Shown piece after piece: positions 1 to 12,400 of a stretch of DNA of 64,000 nucleotides; positions within the stretch are counted from its first letter, which is position 1, and each line of letters begins with the position of its first letter. The stretch comes from Misgurnus anguillicaudatus (taxonomy: Eukaryota; Chordata; Actinopteri; Cypriniformes; Cobitidae). Under the pieces are notes generated by a model. It was given only the letters and a program-made list of their open reading frames with translations. It did not search any database and was not told where the DNA came from. Position numbers and translations under genes: made by a program. The DNA lies in the NCBI RefSeq assembly GCF_027580225.2, contig NC_073341.2, positions 15,994,501 through 16,058,500 on the forward strand, given 5' to 3'.

Positions 1-471
1 GAATTAAATGTGGAAAACAAAATTGGTTTGTATGATATCATTTGAAATCATGTGCAAAATAGTACATGAAGATGTTTGTAATTGTATGCTTCTTATTTTG
101 ATACTCTTACTTTGCATTTACTTTTTTATAAAAAAAATTTAGACACCTCATAAGTCTAATTTTACGAGAATCACCCATCTGGGTTATATTCAGGTACTCA
201 CAAGGAACCCAAGTTTACATGTGATCTACGGTCGTTTCACATTCGTCTTTGGTGCACTTTGAGGACTTTACTGAACAATCTATTTGGCATCAAACTGATA
301 TTTCTGATTGACCTGAGGCCAGGATTAAGTGGATTTAAACTGAAAGTATTTGATGAACATATATCACTTGCCGACACAGCATTTCGGTCAATATCATTCA
401 TATCATATCATAGAGAAATCTCACTCTCACAAACCATTTCAGCAATCCCCTTCATGTGATCTTTCATTCAG

Positions 472-1058
472 GAATCAGACCAATGTCAGACGCATGCACC
501 ATGCACAGAAGCTCAATGAGGTCATCGTGAAGAAGTCGCAAGATGCTAAACTTGTTCTGCTGAACATGCCTGGTCCACCAAGAAACCGCACTGGAGAAGA
601 AAACTGTATCCTTTTAACTGTATTTTCTTCATTCTCTACCCAATTTAGATTTTTATAATAAATAAACTTTTTCATATTAAACTCCTAAGACCTGGTGTGT
701 CCACATACGTGGACATCACATTTTTTGTTGTTGTGTGCACCATAATGCTTAATTCTGTGTAACTGGAACCTTTTGTACACAAACATGGACAATTATCCCC
801 AAATATTTGGTTATAATATTTATTGGTTCTTCCTAAACCCAAATAGCTGGAAGAAATCTAAAATGGAAGCCAAACCAAAGCTCGGGTCTTATGAGGTTAA
901 TGCATAATATTTATAATTTCCAACTAAATAAATGTGAAATTGTGCCTCTTAACTTTGGACCCACAGACATGGAATTCCTTGAGGTCTTGACCGATGGTCT
1001 CAACAGGGTCCTCCTCGTACGTGGAGGAGGACGTGAGGTCATAACCATCTACTCCTGA
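472..1058 (+). CDS. K-Cl cotransporter C-terminus (SLC12A4-7 group, slc12a5-like), last two coding exons
   Basis: Partial gene: only the 3' end lies in the window. Exons are 472-605 (after a TTCAG acceptor, ending before GTATCC) and 967-1058 (after CCACAG), joined in phase to give about 74 residues and a TGA at 1056-1058. The tail reads [16 protein letters not shown], then [15 protein letters not shown], then [14 protein letters not shown] and ends [14 protein letters not shown]. This is the highly conserved cytoplasmic C-terminus of electroneutral potassium-chloride cotransporters, which extrude chloride across the plasma membrane. Which of the four KCC paralogues it is remains unsure. The PRNR segment leans to KCC2 (slc12a5), and RBM39 and SLC12A5 both lie on human chromosome 20, but the GLNRVLL end is also close to KCC4. 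The transporter domain lies upstream of the window. Confidence 0.88.
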
Positions 1059-2029
1059 GGGGCTGAGCTCATCCACCAAATACTCGTAACCTCTCGTCCC
1101 TCACTGCATAGACGGGCATCCCAGTCACCTTTACCTACACCATGAGCAATAACGCCCCAGCACATATCAGATGACTTTGCACTACATAGCCTAAGAGCTC
1201 TAAAAAGACACCAGCTTAGCAGATGTCACTTCTTCCACATTCTCAGTTACATTTAATCTCATGTTTTTGTCTTGCCATCTTGGCTTATCTCTCACCTCAA
1301 TGTATATATTACACAGATCAGTACAAGATTGATTTGATCTAATAACCAATTCCTAAATGATAGATATTTAAATGTTAAGGAGCGGTCACTCTGAATTTTG
1401 AACATGCAAAACAACTCGAAATTTGTATTCCCACCCCTAATTGTGATAATATATGATCACTGTCATTCATATGCACATGAATGAAAGTTAATTTCATTAC
1501 AAATGTACTGTGACCGCCCTATTAGGCTTTATATAGCAAATCACTTTGACCTATACCGTCACTGCATTGTTCATCATAGGGTAAATAGAATGAGTTAAAT
1601 ATTTCTTTGTTGAAAACAGTCTTCCAGTGCACCACGTAATTGTCCGAGGTGGGTTTCTGCACCAAGGACATAACTGACCAGGGTTTATTGTGAGCTAGGT
1701 GTGAGCACTCAGAGGTCATCCATTTGTATCAGTCGCTATCAGCTTTGCCCTTGTACATTTGCATGTCCTTTCACTATATCAGCCTTTTAAGAGTCATATA
1801 CAGTAGAAGAGTACAGAAGCGTGTGCGCGTTTGTATTGACGTATAGGGTATAACAGATTTTTTAATAGAAGAAGATGACTTTGTTTTACTGATATGTTGA
1901 TTTAGTTCATGGGTTATATAATTGCAGGTACATTTGGTGTCCAAAATCATTATTTTTTCCTGTTTTTTTTAAATGGTTATGTTTTTGATTATTAAGAGTA
2001 ACAGTGTTGACGCTGAGAAAGAGGGAGAG

Positions 2030-2051
2030 AGTGTGTGTGTGTGTGTGTGTT
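2030..2051. repeat. (GT)n microsatellite
   Basis: A short run of alternating G and T follows a GA-rich stretch inside the element at 1921-2930. Confidence 0.9.
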
Positions 2052-2206
2052 TCTCTGTGTATGACTACCAGTACATACTGTCCCAACTGTTACTCGATAA
2101 CAGAGACTGACGGTAACAAAATTGACACTGACCAATTCGGACAACAGGAAATCATGATTTTTTTAGCTATAACACACTTTTTACAGAAAATAGTATTTTA
2201 ATTATG

Positions 2207-2821
2207 CACTGTAAAAAATTTAGTTGGTTCAACTTAAAAAAGTAAATGTCCATGCTGCCTTACAATTTTGAGTTACTTTAACCTAAAGGGGACATATCAT
2301 GAAAATTTGACTTTTTTAAGTGCTATAATTGGGTCCCCAGTGCTTTTATCAACCTAGAAAATGTGAAAAAGATCAACCCAGTATCTTAGTTTTGGTAAAC
2401 CATTCTTTGCAAGTATGTAAAACATTTTTTTTATTGAAATTTGGCTCCCATTGTGATGTCAGAAGGGGATTATACCACCCCTTAATCTGCACTATCCAAC
2501 CACAGCACTGCCATTTAGTGCAGAGACCAACTCATTTGCATTTTAAAGGCACATTTTTGCTCACACCTACAAAGTGGCAATTTTAACATGCTATAATAAA
2601 TTATCTATATGATATTTTGAGCTAAAACTTCACATAGGTAATCTGGAGAAACGAAAGATTTGTTTTACATCTTAAAAATTAGAAATGTCCCCTTTAAAAA
2701 TATTAGCTGACATAACATTTTTACTAAGTTAACCAATATTTTTAAGTTTAATTAACTCTATTTGGGGCAGCACGAACACTTGCTTTTTTAAGTTGAACCA
2801 ACAAATCTTTTTTTTACAGTG
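2207..2821. mobile_element. MITE with CACTGTAAAAAA ends
   Basis: The left terminus CACTGTAAAAAATT plus GTTGGTTCAACTTAAAAAA is complementary to the right terminus ending in TTTTTTTTACAGTG. The same ends and the inner GAGTTAATTCAACTTAAAA motif recur at 10285-11719, so this is a family. It is non-coding. Confidence 0.7.
2284..2697. mobile_element. TTAA-type MITE, AAAGGGGACAT family, copy 1
   Basis: About 410 bp bounded by AAAGGGGACATATCATG and its near complement ATGTCCCCTTT. The inside contains GGTCCCCAGTGCTTTTATC and AATCTGCACTATCCAACCAC, both shared with copies at 8261-8687, 42774-43188 and 46489-46916. No coding capacity. It is nested inside the MITE at 2207-2821. Confidence 0.75.
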
Positions 2822-5800
2822 TGGCCTGTAACATCTTGACAATGACCAAATTATTAAAATAGTTTAAAATATAATATATTTTAAAAAGGCTGAAGAAATT
2901 ATGATTTTGGACACCAAATGTACCTGCGATTATTTATTCACACCATGACAGTGATAAAACATCAGTAGACACAAATGATTTTGCTCAGTCCACATACTTT
3001 TTGTGTACATACTGTGGTAAATGAGTGTTGTTTAAATGAGTACCTGCTGTATATTGAAAACCCATATACAGTTTAAATATCCACTACAGATATAATCCCA
3101 AATAATCTTATTTAAATAGTAAAATAAATATAGTGTAAGGGAATGTAAATAAAAAACAGTATTTATATTTAAATATTTATTTACAAAGAAAATTATTTAT
3201 TCCTTCAGTTTTTGATTGATCGTAAACGTGGTCCAAACATGATATTGACATCTCTTGCCAAATTATAAAATGTGAATTGTGCCATATAAAAATCGAGAAG
3301 AAAAAACATTGTTATTTTTACATTTTCATATATATATAAAGGACAGTGCTGATAAGTTATAACATATTAAGTGATATCACGTGTCTTCGTAAGCAGATCT
3401 AGTTTTAATAACAAAGAACTCTTTCATCATATCAAATTTGTGAACAAAGACATATTTTAACTACATAATATTTTAAAAGCATATCACGTCTAATGTTTGT
3501 CATAAAATGATTGTCATTTATTTTCTACATTTGTAAAGAAGACAATAATTTGCTACACGTAAGCATCATCTGTGAGGGACTGATGCTGACTGTTTTGTTC
3601 ACAAGCACGGGATATTTAGTTCATGTGTGGTAGAAATAGATAAAGATATTTAAAAACATTTATCTAAAAATAAAAAAGTATTTTATTTTTTTGTAAAATT
3701 GCAACGATGAAAAAAGAAATATATTACATTGCTGAATAGATTAGTAAAATATCGTCTTGTGTAAATGTGAGATTTAAAAAAGAAACTAACTGTATGTTTT
3801 AAAGTTTAAAATCAAATTATGCTGAGGTTGCTGCTACCTTCATTAAAGTGTAAATATGTTGCATACTTGTCCCCAAAATATAAGGCTGATATAAAATACA
3901 GCAAAGATTATTTATAATTTTTTTTCTTTTAAAATGAAACAAATTGCATATTTTACAGGGTTTGTGTAGTTAGTGACAGAAGGTATTTTACTGGCAAGAA
4001 GTCACTGTCAGTCTGTCCTGATATAATTACAGCATATTTCATCGTACCTCATATGTTGTCACAACAAAGTGCCCACTTTGTTTTGTAGAAAGGTTGTGCT
4101 CTATAGATGATCATTATTTGCAATTATTCTTTACAAAGTATACTTCCTTATACAGTATGCTAGTTATGCTCACAACCAACTAATAATTTGATCCAAAACA
4201 AGAATTGCGAAGAAAGTGCCACCTATCGTAATTCTTCATTTCATTGCTTATGTTTCTAGCTAAAATGATGATCTTATCTAAAGGATATATTTGCATTGCT
4301 GTAAGTATTTACAACCAACAAAAGGCACGTTTGGCTTCTTTGGAGTCCTATGCAATTACAGTATAATAAGTTATTTGAGGGACTTTCTATTGAATTGTTT
4401 ATAGAAGTTTAAGTATTATAAATCAGAGCTTCCAATACCTGCCAGGGTGGCTTGCAGTTCAGTTACACGATTATTAAGTAATGCAAAGGAACACATGCTG
4501 GGACAACGCAGAGATTTGGCCATATTGGCCATATGACGTCCCGTTTTTCATGAAATTTAACATTTGAATTGAATCCGCATTGACGCTAAGGGCTTTCGAT
4601 ATCATTTTATCAGATCCGTCTTATCCTTTCCCAAGGCTTTAGAAAAAGTGTCACAAACCACATGTAGCATGTCGTTCCTTATCTCCCTATCTCAAAGGGA
4701 CGGTAAGCAAAAAAGTCACCCCGAATTGGCCAAAGCATAACTAGAAATAAGCACTGTGAAATTCAGTCACATTTTATTTGTCTATAACTGTTGGCGATGT
4801 ATATCCGTATCATTATTGTTCTTGTCGTGAAATGAGCATTGTAGTAGGGGAAAGTGACGTAAATGTCAAGGTACTTTCGAATCCATGTAGTTCCTATTGC
4901 TTTTTATGCAACGATGACTTGTTTAACTATCCTGCAACAGTGGTTTACTGGTAAACTAGTCGACTAACAGGGCTTAAAAATGAACCAGCTTACTGAACTA
5001 GATTTTTAAGGATTCGCAGGTGTTTCTGAAGGTGCTATGTTTATTTGAGAGAATTTTCAAATGCAATACGAGACGGCTGTGGACTTAGCACATGAAGGCC
5101 TTTTAAGCCAACTTTAATTAGGTATCCAATTGAAAACTTTAAGTTATCATGGTTGCTCATGTGTTAGGTGAGGCGGAAGGAGCTTTAGGAGTAGATCGAT
5201 CGGATAAGGTTTATGATCATTCATCCAGGCATTTTCTCCGTACCTGCTTTCCTATTCCAGCATGTTGGCGTTAAAACCGAAGGTCTATATCCAGGTCTCA
5301 ACTCAATAATGCTTTTTTCTAAATGTGCGTCTTCGGATATTTCCCAGCAGCATGCGCAAGAACAGATTTATTTACAGTCAGCATTTCAAATGTATCCGTA
5401 AGTGAGCTGTGGCACATTTTGTATGGAGGTCGTCGTATGTTTTCTGTTCTCACTACTTGGATTCAGAGGGTGTTTGTGAGTGCGATTGTTAAAGGGAAAG
5501 AGGTGGCGTGTTTCTGTATGTGTATGTATATGACCGTATGTGACATATCACTCCAGGAACAAGAGAGGTTAAACCTTGGTAGTTACTTTTGTAAATATAT
5601 GACACATTATAGTTATCTTAGCCTAGCTGTTTAATTTGTGTGTCCATGCAAGTTTAATATTTTAAAAAATAAATAGAAACTGTGTCTCAATTGTGTTATA
5701 TGAAATATATTTAACTAGATATCTTGAATTATTGTTTTACCTTGTCAAATGCTTCTATGTTCTATGAATAATTGCTTCTCAGAACCATTTTATAGACTTG

Positions 5801-6062
5801 TCTGCACAAAATGCAATAAAGTCCAAGTCATTTATTACAACTATTAACGGTTGTGCTTTCATTTTTTGAGAGAAAGAGTATGCATTCAACACAAGCAGTT
5901 GGTATTACAATGGTATTTTGGGCATAGTACAATCATTGTATGTTTGTAGGTACTGGAATAACACAAAAAACATTCATTTTAGTACCATGACATATATTAA
6001 AGTATGATATAGCTTTACCACCTTACACCATCACTGTACCACAGTACGATCACAGTACTTTT

Positions 6063-7719
6063 GGTAACACTTTACTTAAAGGGGTGTTCATAAGACTGAC
6101 ACGACACCTTTATAATCATGACATGACACGTGTCATGAACATGAAGGAGATTTTATGACAACTGTCATTAAGTGTTATTGGTTTGATTATGTCATTTTTA
6201 ATGCAAAGATGACATTGTTTGAGATGTCTTTGTTATGACAACTTGACGTAAACCAATACATCATAACTTGTCATAAATCTGTCATAAACATGACATAGCA
6301 GAATAATGATCAAACTTAAGAAACTACTAGCTTTATTGGTTAACATTACATTAAACTGTCATTTAAAATGTCATTAAGTGTTAATACTGTCAAATAATTT
6401 TAAAGCAACACTATGTAGTTTTTTTTACCTTTAAATAATGTCTCTAAAATTATTTCAGTGATATAACAACTTTTTACTGGACAAATTGTACTGTTGCTGC
6501 AACCTAAGCAGCCTCCTAGCTGCTACAAGCACACTCTGAAAGTGGTACCAGGCACTGTTGCGCTTTTCATCCACATGGGGGAGCTGTAAGTCATTTTTAC
6601 ATGGAAACTACATAGTGTTGCTTTAAATACCTTAAATGCACCAGACACGTCAAAAGATTATACTTAACTTTATGTTAATAAAAGTTTTATATTATTATTT
6701 TTATTGAATGATTGATTTTATTTGTTAAACACATGGAGGAAACTTAAAAAAACTAATTGAACTGAAGAATATTCATGTTGTTATAAAACTATTTGACAGA
6801 GTGTAATGACATTTTAATGACAAATTCAGTTTTTATCACTGGTCAAAAGTGCTCAGTTATGTTGTCTTAGAAATGTTAAGTGATGATGCATTGGTAAATG
6901 TCAAGTTGTCATAACAAAGGCATCTCAACCAATGTCATCTTTGCTTTAAAAATTACATAACTGAACGAATGACACTTAAAGCTCACGTAACGCACGCTGT
7001 TTCTGCATTTCTGATGTTAAACTGGAGTACCTATAAAGTAGTATTACATCCTTTATATCTCTGAAGAGTCTTTAGTTTAATCAGATTTATAAAAGAAAGA
7101 TTAGCTTTGCCGAATCTTTCCGATAACATACGAAAAAATGAAGAAGGAGGAGTCACTACCGCGGGAGGAGCGAGTACGAGTCATGCAACACTATACAACA
7201 CTGTTTAACTTATGATTCATTACATGTTCATGTCATTTATAAAATATGCACACAACTATTTCCAACATAAGACAGAAGTCTTACTTACCACATGCAACTC
7301 GTGACCTGTTTCATTTTCAATAAAATCCAGCTCATCAAACACACACGCAAAACTCTGCTGCTACCCCGCATAATAAACTATATCCATTGTTTCCATAAGG
7401 CTGGCTTTCTTCTCCTTAGATCTAAAAACACACTTCTTCATTAGTGCCATTGTTGAGTTTTTAAATTAAAGAAAGCTGTCACGTGATAAGATGTTTGCAA
7501 GTTCTAGCGTCTCCTGCTGATTGACGGGTGGGCGGGGTTTTCCGGGGGAAGTGTCCATATGAGGAAACAACTCTATAACTGTGTTAATAAGTCAGAATGC
7601 TTGAAATAACATTGAACCACCCCCTTTAATAACACTTAAATTCATGGCACGTGTCATGTCATGATTATGAAGGTGTCATGTCACTCTTATGAACACCCCT
7701 TCAAGGAAAGTCTTACCCT
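6063..7719. mobile_element. Non-autonomous DNA transposon with about 90-bp inverted ends
   Basis: The left arm (AAGGGGTGTTCATAAGACTG, then CATGACATGACACGTGTCATG) is the near reverse complement of the right arm at about 7630-7719. The core has no transposase frame. A separate MITE is nested at 6401-6626. The right part includes GC-rich, CACGTG-bearing sequence at 7490-7560. Confidence 0.75.
6401..6626. mobile_element. MITE, AAAGCAACACTATGTAG family, copy 1 (internally deleted)
   Basis: The ends TTAAAGCAACACTATGTAG and CTACATAGTGTTGCTTTAA are exact inverted repeats, with TTAA at the outer edge. Copy 2 at 39021-39301 is about 55 bp longer; the missing block is the CCCCGCCCCTCCCCCTG-containing middle. 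Non-coding. Confidence 0.8.
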
Positions 7720-7833
7720 TTAATTTTACTTTTTTTAATACTTTTATGGCTCCCAGTTATTTTGCAATTTCTGTGAAGACAAATCCTAACTAGGGATTTT
7801 TCAAGTTTTTCAAGGAACTGTTACCTCAAACTT

Positions 7834-8127
7834 CACTCTAAAAACAAACGGTGCTATAGAGCACCAAAAGTGGTTCTTCGCTCGCAATCACAGAAGAACC
7901 GCCCCCAGCGCCACATAGCACCGGTGAAGCACCTGTGTAGAACCATATAGTGCTATGTAGAACCAAATGTAGTGCTATAGTGGTGCTATATGGCACCTAT
8001 ATGGTTCTACACAGGTGCTTCACCGGTGCTTCACCGGTGCTATATGGCACTAAAAACGGTTCTTCTATAGTTACGATTCAAATCAACAGTTTTGGTGCTA
8101 TATAGCACCGTTTGTTTTTTTAGAGTG
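7834..8127. mobile_element. Hairpin MITE with CACTCTAAAAACAAACGG ends
   Basis: The ends CACTCTAAAAACAAACGG and CCGTTTG...TTTTTAGAGTG are inverted. The inside is built from repeated GGTGCTATATGGCACC-like palindromes, so the whole 294 bp can fold back on itself. Non-coding. Confidence 0.8.
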
Positions 8128-8260
8128 TTCCATTTTACATATTCTTCACATATTCTTTAACAAATCACAACTGTAATAACATACTTTTAATTTTCGATTT
8201 TATGATATTGTTTAGATTTACATTTATGCCTTTGTTAGAAACTGTTATCCATAATATATT

Positions 8261-8687
8261 AAAGGGGACATTTCAAAAGACATTTTTAAGATGTAAAATA
8301 AATATTTAAGGTCCCCAGAGTAAGTATGTTAAGTTTTAGCACTAAATAACATATAGATAATTTATTATAGCATGTTAAAATTGGCACTTTGTAGGTCTGA
8401 ACAAAAATGTGCTGTTATTGTGTGTGTCCTTTAAAATGCAAATGAGCTGATTACTGCATTCAATGGTAGTGCCGTGGTTGGATAGTGCAGATTAAGGGGC
8501 TGTATTATCCCCATTTGACATCACAAAGGGAACCAAAAATCAATGAGCTATTCAATGATAATGGTTTACCAAAACTAAGTTACTGGGTTGATCTTTTTTA
8601 CATTTTCTAGGTTGATAGAAACACTGGAGACCCAATTATAGCACTTAAACATGGAAAAAGTCAGATTTTCACGATATGTCCCCTTTA
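8261..8687. mobile_element. TTAA-type MITE, AAAGGGGACAT family, copy 2 (opposite orientation to copy 1)
   Basis: It begins TTAAAGGGGACATTTC and ends GATATGTCCCCTTTAA. The inner TGGATAGTGCAGATTAAGG matches the complement of copy 1 at 2284-2697. Non-coding. Confidence 0.75.
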
Positions 8688-9467
8688 AGTGTACATTTGA
8701 TCAGTATTGTATGTGTGTTCCCTTGTGGCATTAACTGTACAATCTGTACAATCTCCATAATCTTTTATGTAAAGTCAAAAATGAAAATGCTGTGGCCCAT
8801 ACATAAGATTTTTTTTTAGATTTACGTGTCTCTAAAAACAGCATCTTATAATATACTATTGAGTAATATATGCTTGTTTAAATAGACATTAGTGAATAAT
8901 AGCAATAAAAGCACTCTTAAATCGATGTTTTCCTTGGACGCACAATGAAATTACACATCAACAGTGATTGAATTTTCCAAGTAGTCTCATGGCAACTTAA
9001 TGAAGCAATTGGGCTTTTAACAGATTTCAGCTTAAATCCTGATGGCTTTTAAAGCCTCCAAATGAGCAGAGCTTTTATAGTTATAAGCACTATCAGTAAA
9101 CTAATGTAAAACAATCCTCTGAACTTACTCTGACTTTCTAACCGATAGCACTGTTGATCACTGTAATAAACATGTGAATGGTTTTCATTATGCACCTCGC
9201 TTTATCTATCAGTGTTTTGTGATATGAGTAATTTCCCCATAGGTCTGCCATATCCTTTGTTGAAGTTCAAAAACAGCTGAGCAATCCATATCCTGAGACT
9301 AGTTATTACCAAGGACAAAGTACAGCTTCCTTATTATCTTAGCAGACTGAGTGATGCAATGTGGTAGCCAATAACCAGCATTTGGCTTATCAAGATACAG
9401 TAGATAAAATATATTCAGTCACAGGACAGAAAAACCGAGGTGTGACTTTGCTCTAGAAACAATCAAA

Positions 9468-12400
9468 ATGAAGAAAAATTCGACCGGTTTGCGTGTGCGA
9501 CTTCCTGCACTCATTTTTACATTGGAAGTCGTGATTGTGGTCCTTTACGCCGTCTTTGTCACTTATGATGACCACGCCAATGCAGTTCTCCAGAACAACC
9601 AAACAAAACCCATGGAGAACTCGTTGTATAAGAATTATTCGTTTTTTGCTGATATACAGGTGATGATATTCATCGGATTTGGCTGCCTGCTGGCCTTTTT
9701 CCGACGGTATGGTTTCGGTGGGATGGTTTTTAACTTCCTGACTGCCACATTTGCCATTCAGTGGGCCATTCTGATGCAAGGCTTCTTTCAGTTTTATCAT
9801 GATGGGAAAATTCACCTGGGAGTAATGAATTTGATCAATGCTGAGTTTGCCTGTGCTGTAGTGTTAATCTCTTTTGGTGCAGTGCTGGGGAAGACGAGCC
9901 CTGTGCAGCTGCTGGTAAGTCTATTGTTTTTATAGCAGGTTGATCGCTATTAAATGTTGCATTGAACAGAGCTGCCTTATTGTCTTTGAATTGCTGTAAC
10001 ACAATTTCTCAGACCATTACATTTAAGAAGCATCCAAGGTAAAAGGATACTTTGGAAAAGTGCATTGAAAGTTAACACCATCAAGATCTGTCTGTTGTAG
10101 TCTTGGTAAAGAAAGCATCAAGAGAGGCCAGCTTCAGGTGAAAAGTGCAAACTATTTGTTAAATCTATTTGTTTGCACTAAAAATACTTGGCAGACTGAC
10201 TTTAGTCTTTAGTCAACAAAAGTACCTGCCAAAATGACACAAAATACATGTTTTCTTTAAAAAACAATTACATAAAGACTCATACAGTGTAAAAGAATTT
10301 GTTGGTTGAAATGAAAAAGTAACCTTCCTGGTTGCCTTAAATTTTGAGTTAATTCAACTTAAAATATTAGTTAACGGGCCATTGTGTAGAATGCAATATA
10401 ATATGCATTACTTTATTATTATTTATAACTATATTATATAATATTACACAACTATATTATCAATGATGCATAAAGAACTTACATAATGAACGATATTGTT
10501 TTTATTACGTTAGGGTTGGTGTACACCAAGGCGTTTACGCTGGCGGCCGGCATATGTTTTCAGTTGTTTCCAATGGAAGTGGCGCACTTTTCAAAAGCGG
10601 CAACAGCTGGCGGGTTTTGTCTGCGCTGAGCACCGAGAGTTGAAAAATGTTCAACTTTGGATGAAATGCTCAGCCGTCAATGTCACTTCTCACTTGGCTG
10701 TCCAATCACAGTGGAGGAGGGGCGGGACAAATATCACCACAACCAACAGCACATTGTTCAACGACTAATAAATAAGCAGAAGTATCCAACCCAAGTGCCC
10801 AGCAAAAAAAGCTGGCAAGCATTTGCAGTTGGCGTTCGCTTGGCGTTTAAAACCGCGTTTAAATGCTTTGGTGTACACAGCCCCTTGGAATGAGCCGTTT
10901 TTATCTTCTTCATACAACGTGGGTCTCCTTACATGGAAGTTGCAGTCATGTTTCTACAGTAGCCCTAAATAGACAAACAGCTCTACAGAGTGTGTTTCCT
11001 CCCTACATTGTCTCAGACGACGACAGGTTTGTTCTGTGGCGGCTACCATATGCATTTTGAAAGTGAGGGGTGAGCTGTTGGTTGCAATTCGCAATCTTAC
11101 CAGTAGATGCTGCTAAAATGTACACACACCACCTTCAGTTCAGTTCCAAAACATAGACTGTAAAATAGATTAGCGTAGTGTCTGTGACGTCACCCATAGG
11201 TTTCTGAAGCTTAAAGTAGGCGGTGCCTGCCGTTGCCATCTTGGCCGCGCGTCTCTCGCGGATATCTGAAAATGGGTAAAAAGGCGGGACGTGGGTGAAG
11301 CTGAGGTGACTGGTTGCTGAAACCACACCCACCTAACTCGGCTCTAGTCCCGGCAGTGGCTGTTCAACCGTCACTCAAGTGGCCACGCCCTTAATTATGC
11401 AGAATTTTAAGGCTTAATATAATTTAAACAGATGAGTTACAAAAAAATTCACCCCCCTCACAGTTGTCATGAAGGGCAAAATTAGCTATATAGACCAAAA
11501 TTATGACCATTTTATCATATAGGTCTATGGGAATTGACTCCCTTTTGGAGCCTGCCTCTAGCGGCCAGTCGATGAATTGCATTTTAAATCACTTCCGTAT
11601 TGGCTTCATCTGAGAGATTGGAAGGTTGCCCCTCGGTTCAAAGCCGTTTTAAGTCAACTAATATTTTTAAGTTGAATTAACTCAAAATTTTAAGGTAACC
11701 AGATAACCTTTTGACAGTGTAGTAGGAATCCCAAGTGAAAAAGTGAAGTTTATTTTCGCACTTTAGGTACATTCGGTAAATCACACACTTTTATCACACA
11801 TTTAATTTTTTTACTTAATATACTCAAATAAATTATTTAATTAGTAGTAGCCAATGCCTCATTGAAACAAAATATGTGTTCAGGGTGTCATGTGTGTGGG
11901 TCGTCATGTCAAAATATGCGTTTGGTGCATCATGGGAACCAAAGTGCATTGTGTGTCATGTCAAAATATGTGCCTGCTGCATACGCACTGAACGGCTTCA
12001 TGATAAAAGAAATGCTTACGTCTCACAAGACAATTACTTAAAGGGATAGTTCACCCAAAAGTTAAGGTGGTGTAGTTAATGACTCACCCTCGTGTTGTTC
12101 CAAGCTCGGAAGACCTCCGGTCATCTTCGGAACACAGTTTAAGATGTTTTAGATTTAGTCCGTGAGCTTGTTGACCCTTCATTGAAAATCTATGTACGGT
12201 ATATTGTCCATGTCCAGAAAGGTAATAAAAACATCATCAAAGTAGTCCATGTGACATCAGTGGGTCAGTTAGAATGTGTTGAAGCTTCGAAAATACATTT
12301 TGGTCCAAAATTAACAAAAATTACAACTTTAATCAGCATTGTCTTCTCTTCCAGTTCTGTTGTGAACCGCGTGCACGAGGCTGACGTATGACGCGGCTGA

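Larger units (their letters stand above)
1921..2930. mobile_element. Non-autonomous DNA transposon with 34-bp terminal inverted repeats, host of nested elements
   Basis: The left end at 1921-1954 (GCAGGTACATTTGGTGTCC) is mirrored at 2897-2930 (GGACACCAAATGTACCTGC) with nearly perfect complementarity. No transposase is encoded. A second element (2207-2821), which itself contains a third (2284-2697), sits inside. Confidence 0.75.
1059..5830 (+). other. Possible long 3' UTR of the KCC gene, interrupted by nested MITEs
   Basis: No convincing coding exon is seen. The stretch 3000-5830 is AT-rich and largely free of recognisable repeats. It ends with an AATAAA hexamer at 5815-5820 followed by a T/G-rich segment. 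KCC2 genes are known for long 3' UTRs, so this may be untranslated sequence of the gene ending at 1058. That is inference only; short open frames at 5213-5634 have no family features. Confidence 0.3.
10285..11719. mobile_element. CACTGTAAAA-family element in the Rh intron, filled with other repeats
   Basis: The ends CAGTGTAAAAGAATTTG and the mirrored segment before 11719 share the inner GAGTTAATTCAACTTAAAA with the element at 2207-2821. About 1.2 kb of foreign repeat sits between the arms, including the elements at 10513-10886 and 11150-11640. No transposase frame. Confidence 0.6.

Noticed and set aside
5213..5634. Two overlapping short open frames
   Set aside because: No motif, no splice context and ordinary codon composition for AT-rich non-coding DNA.
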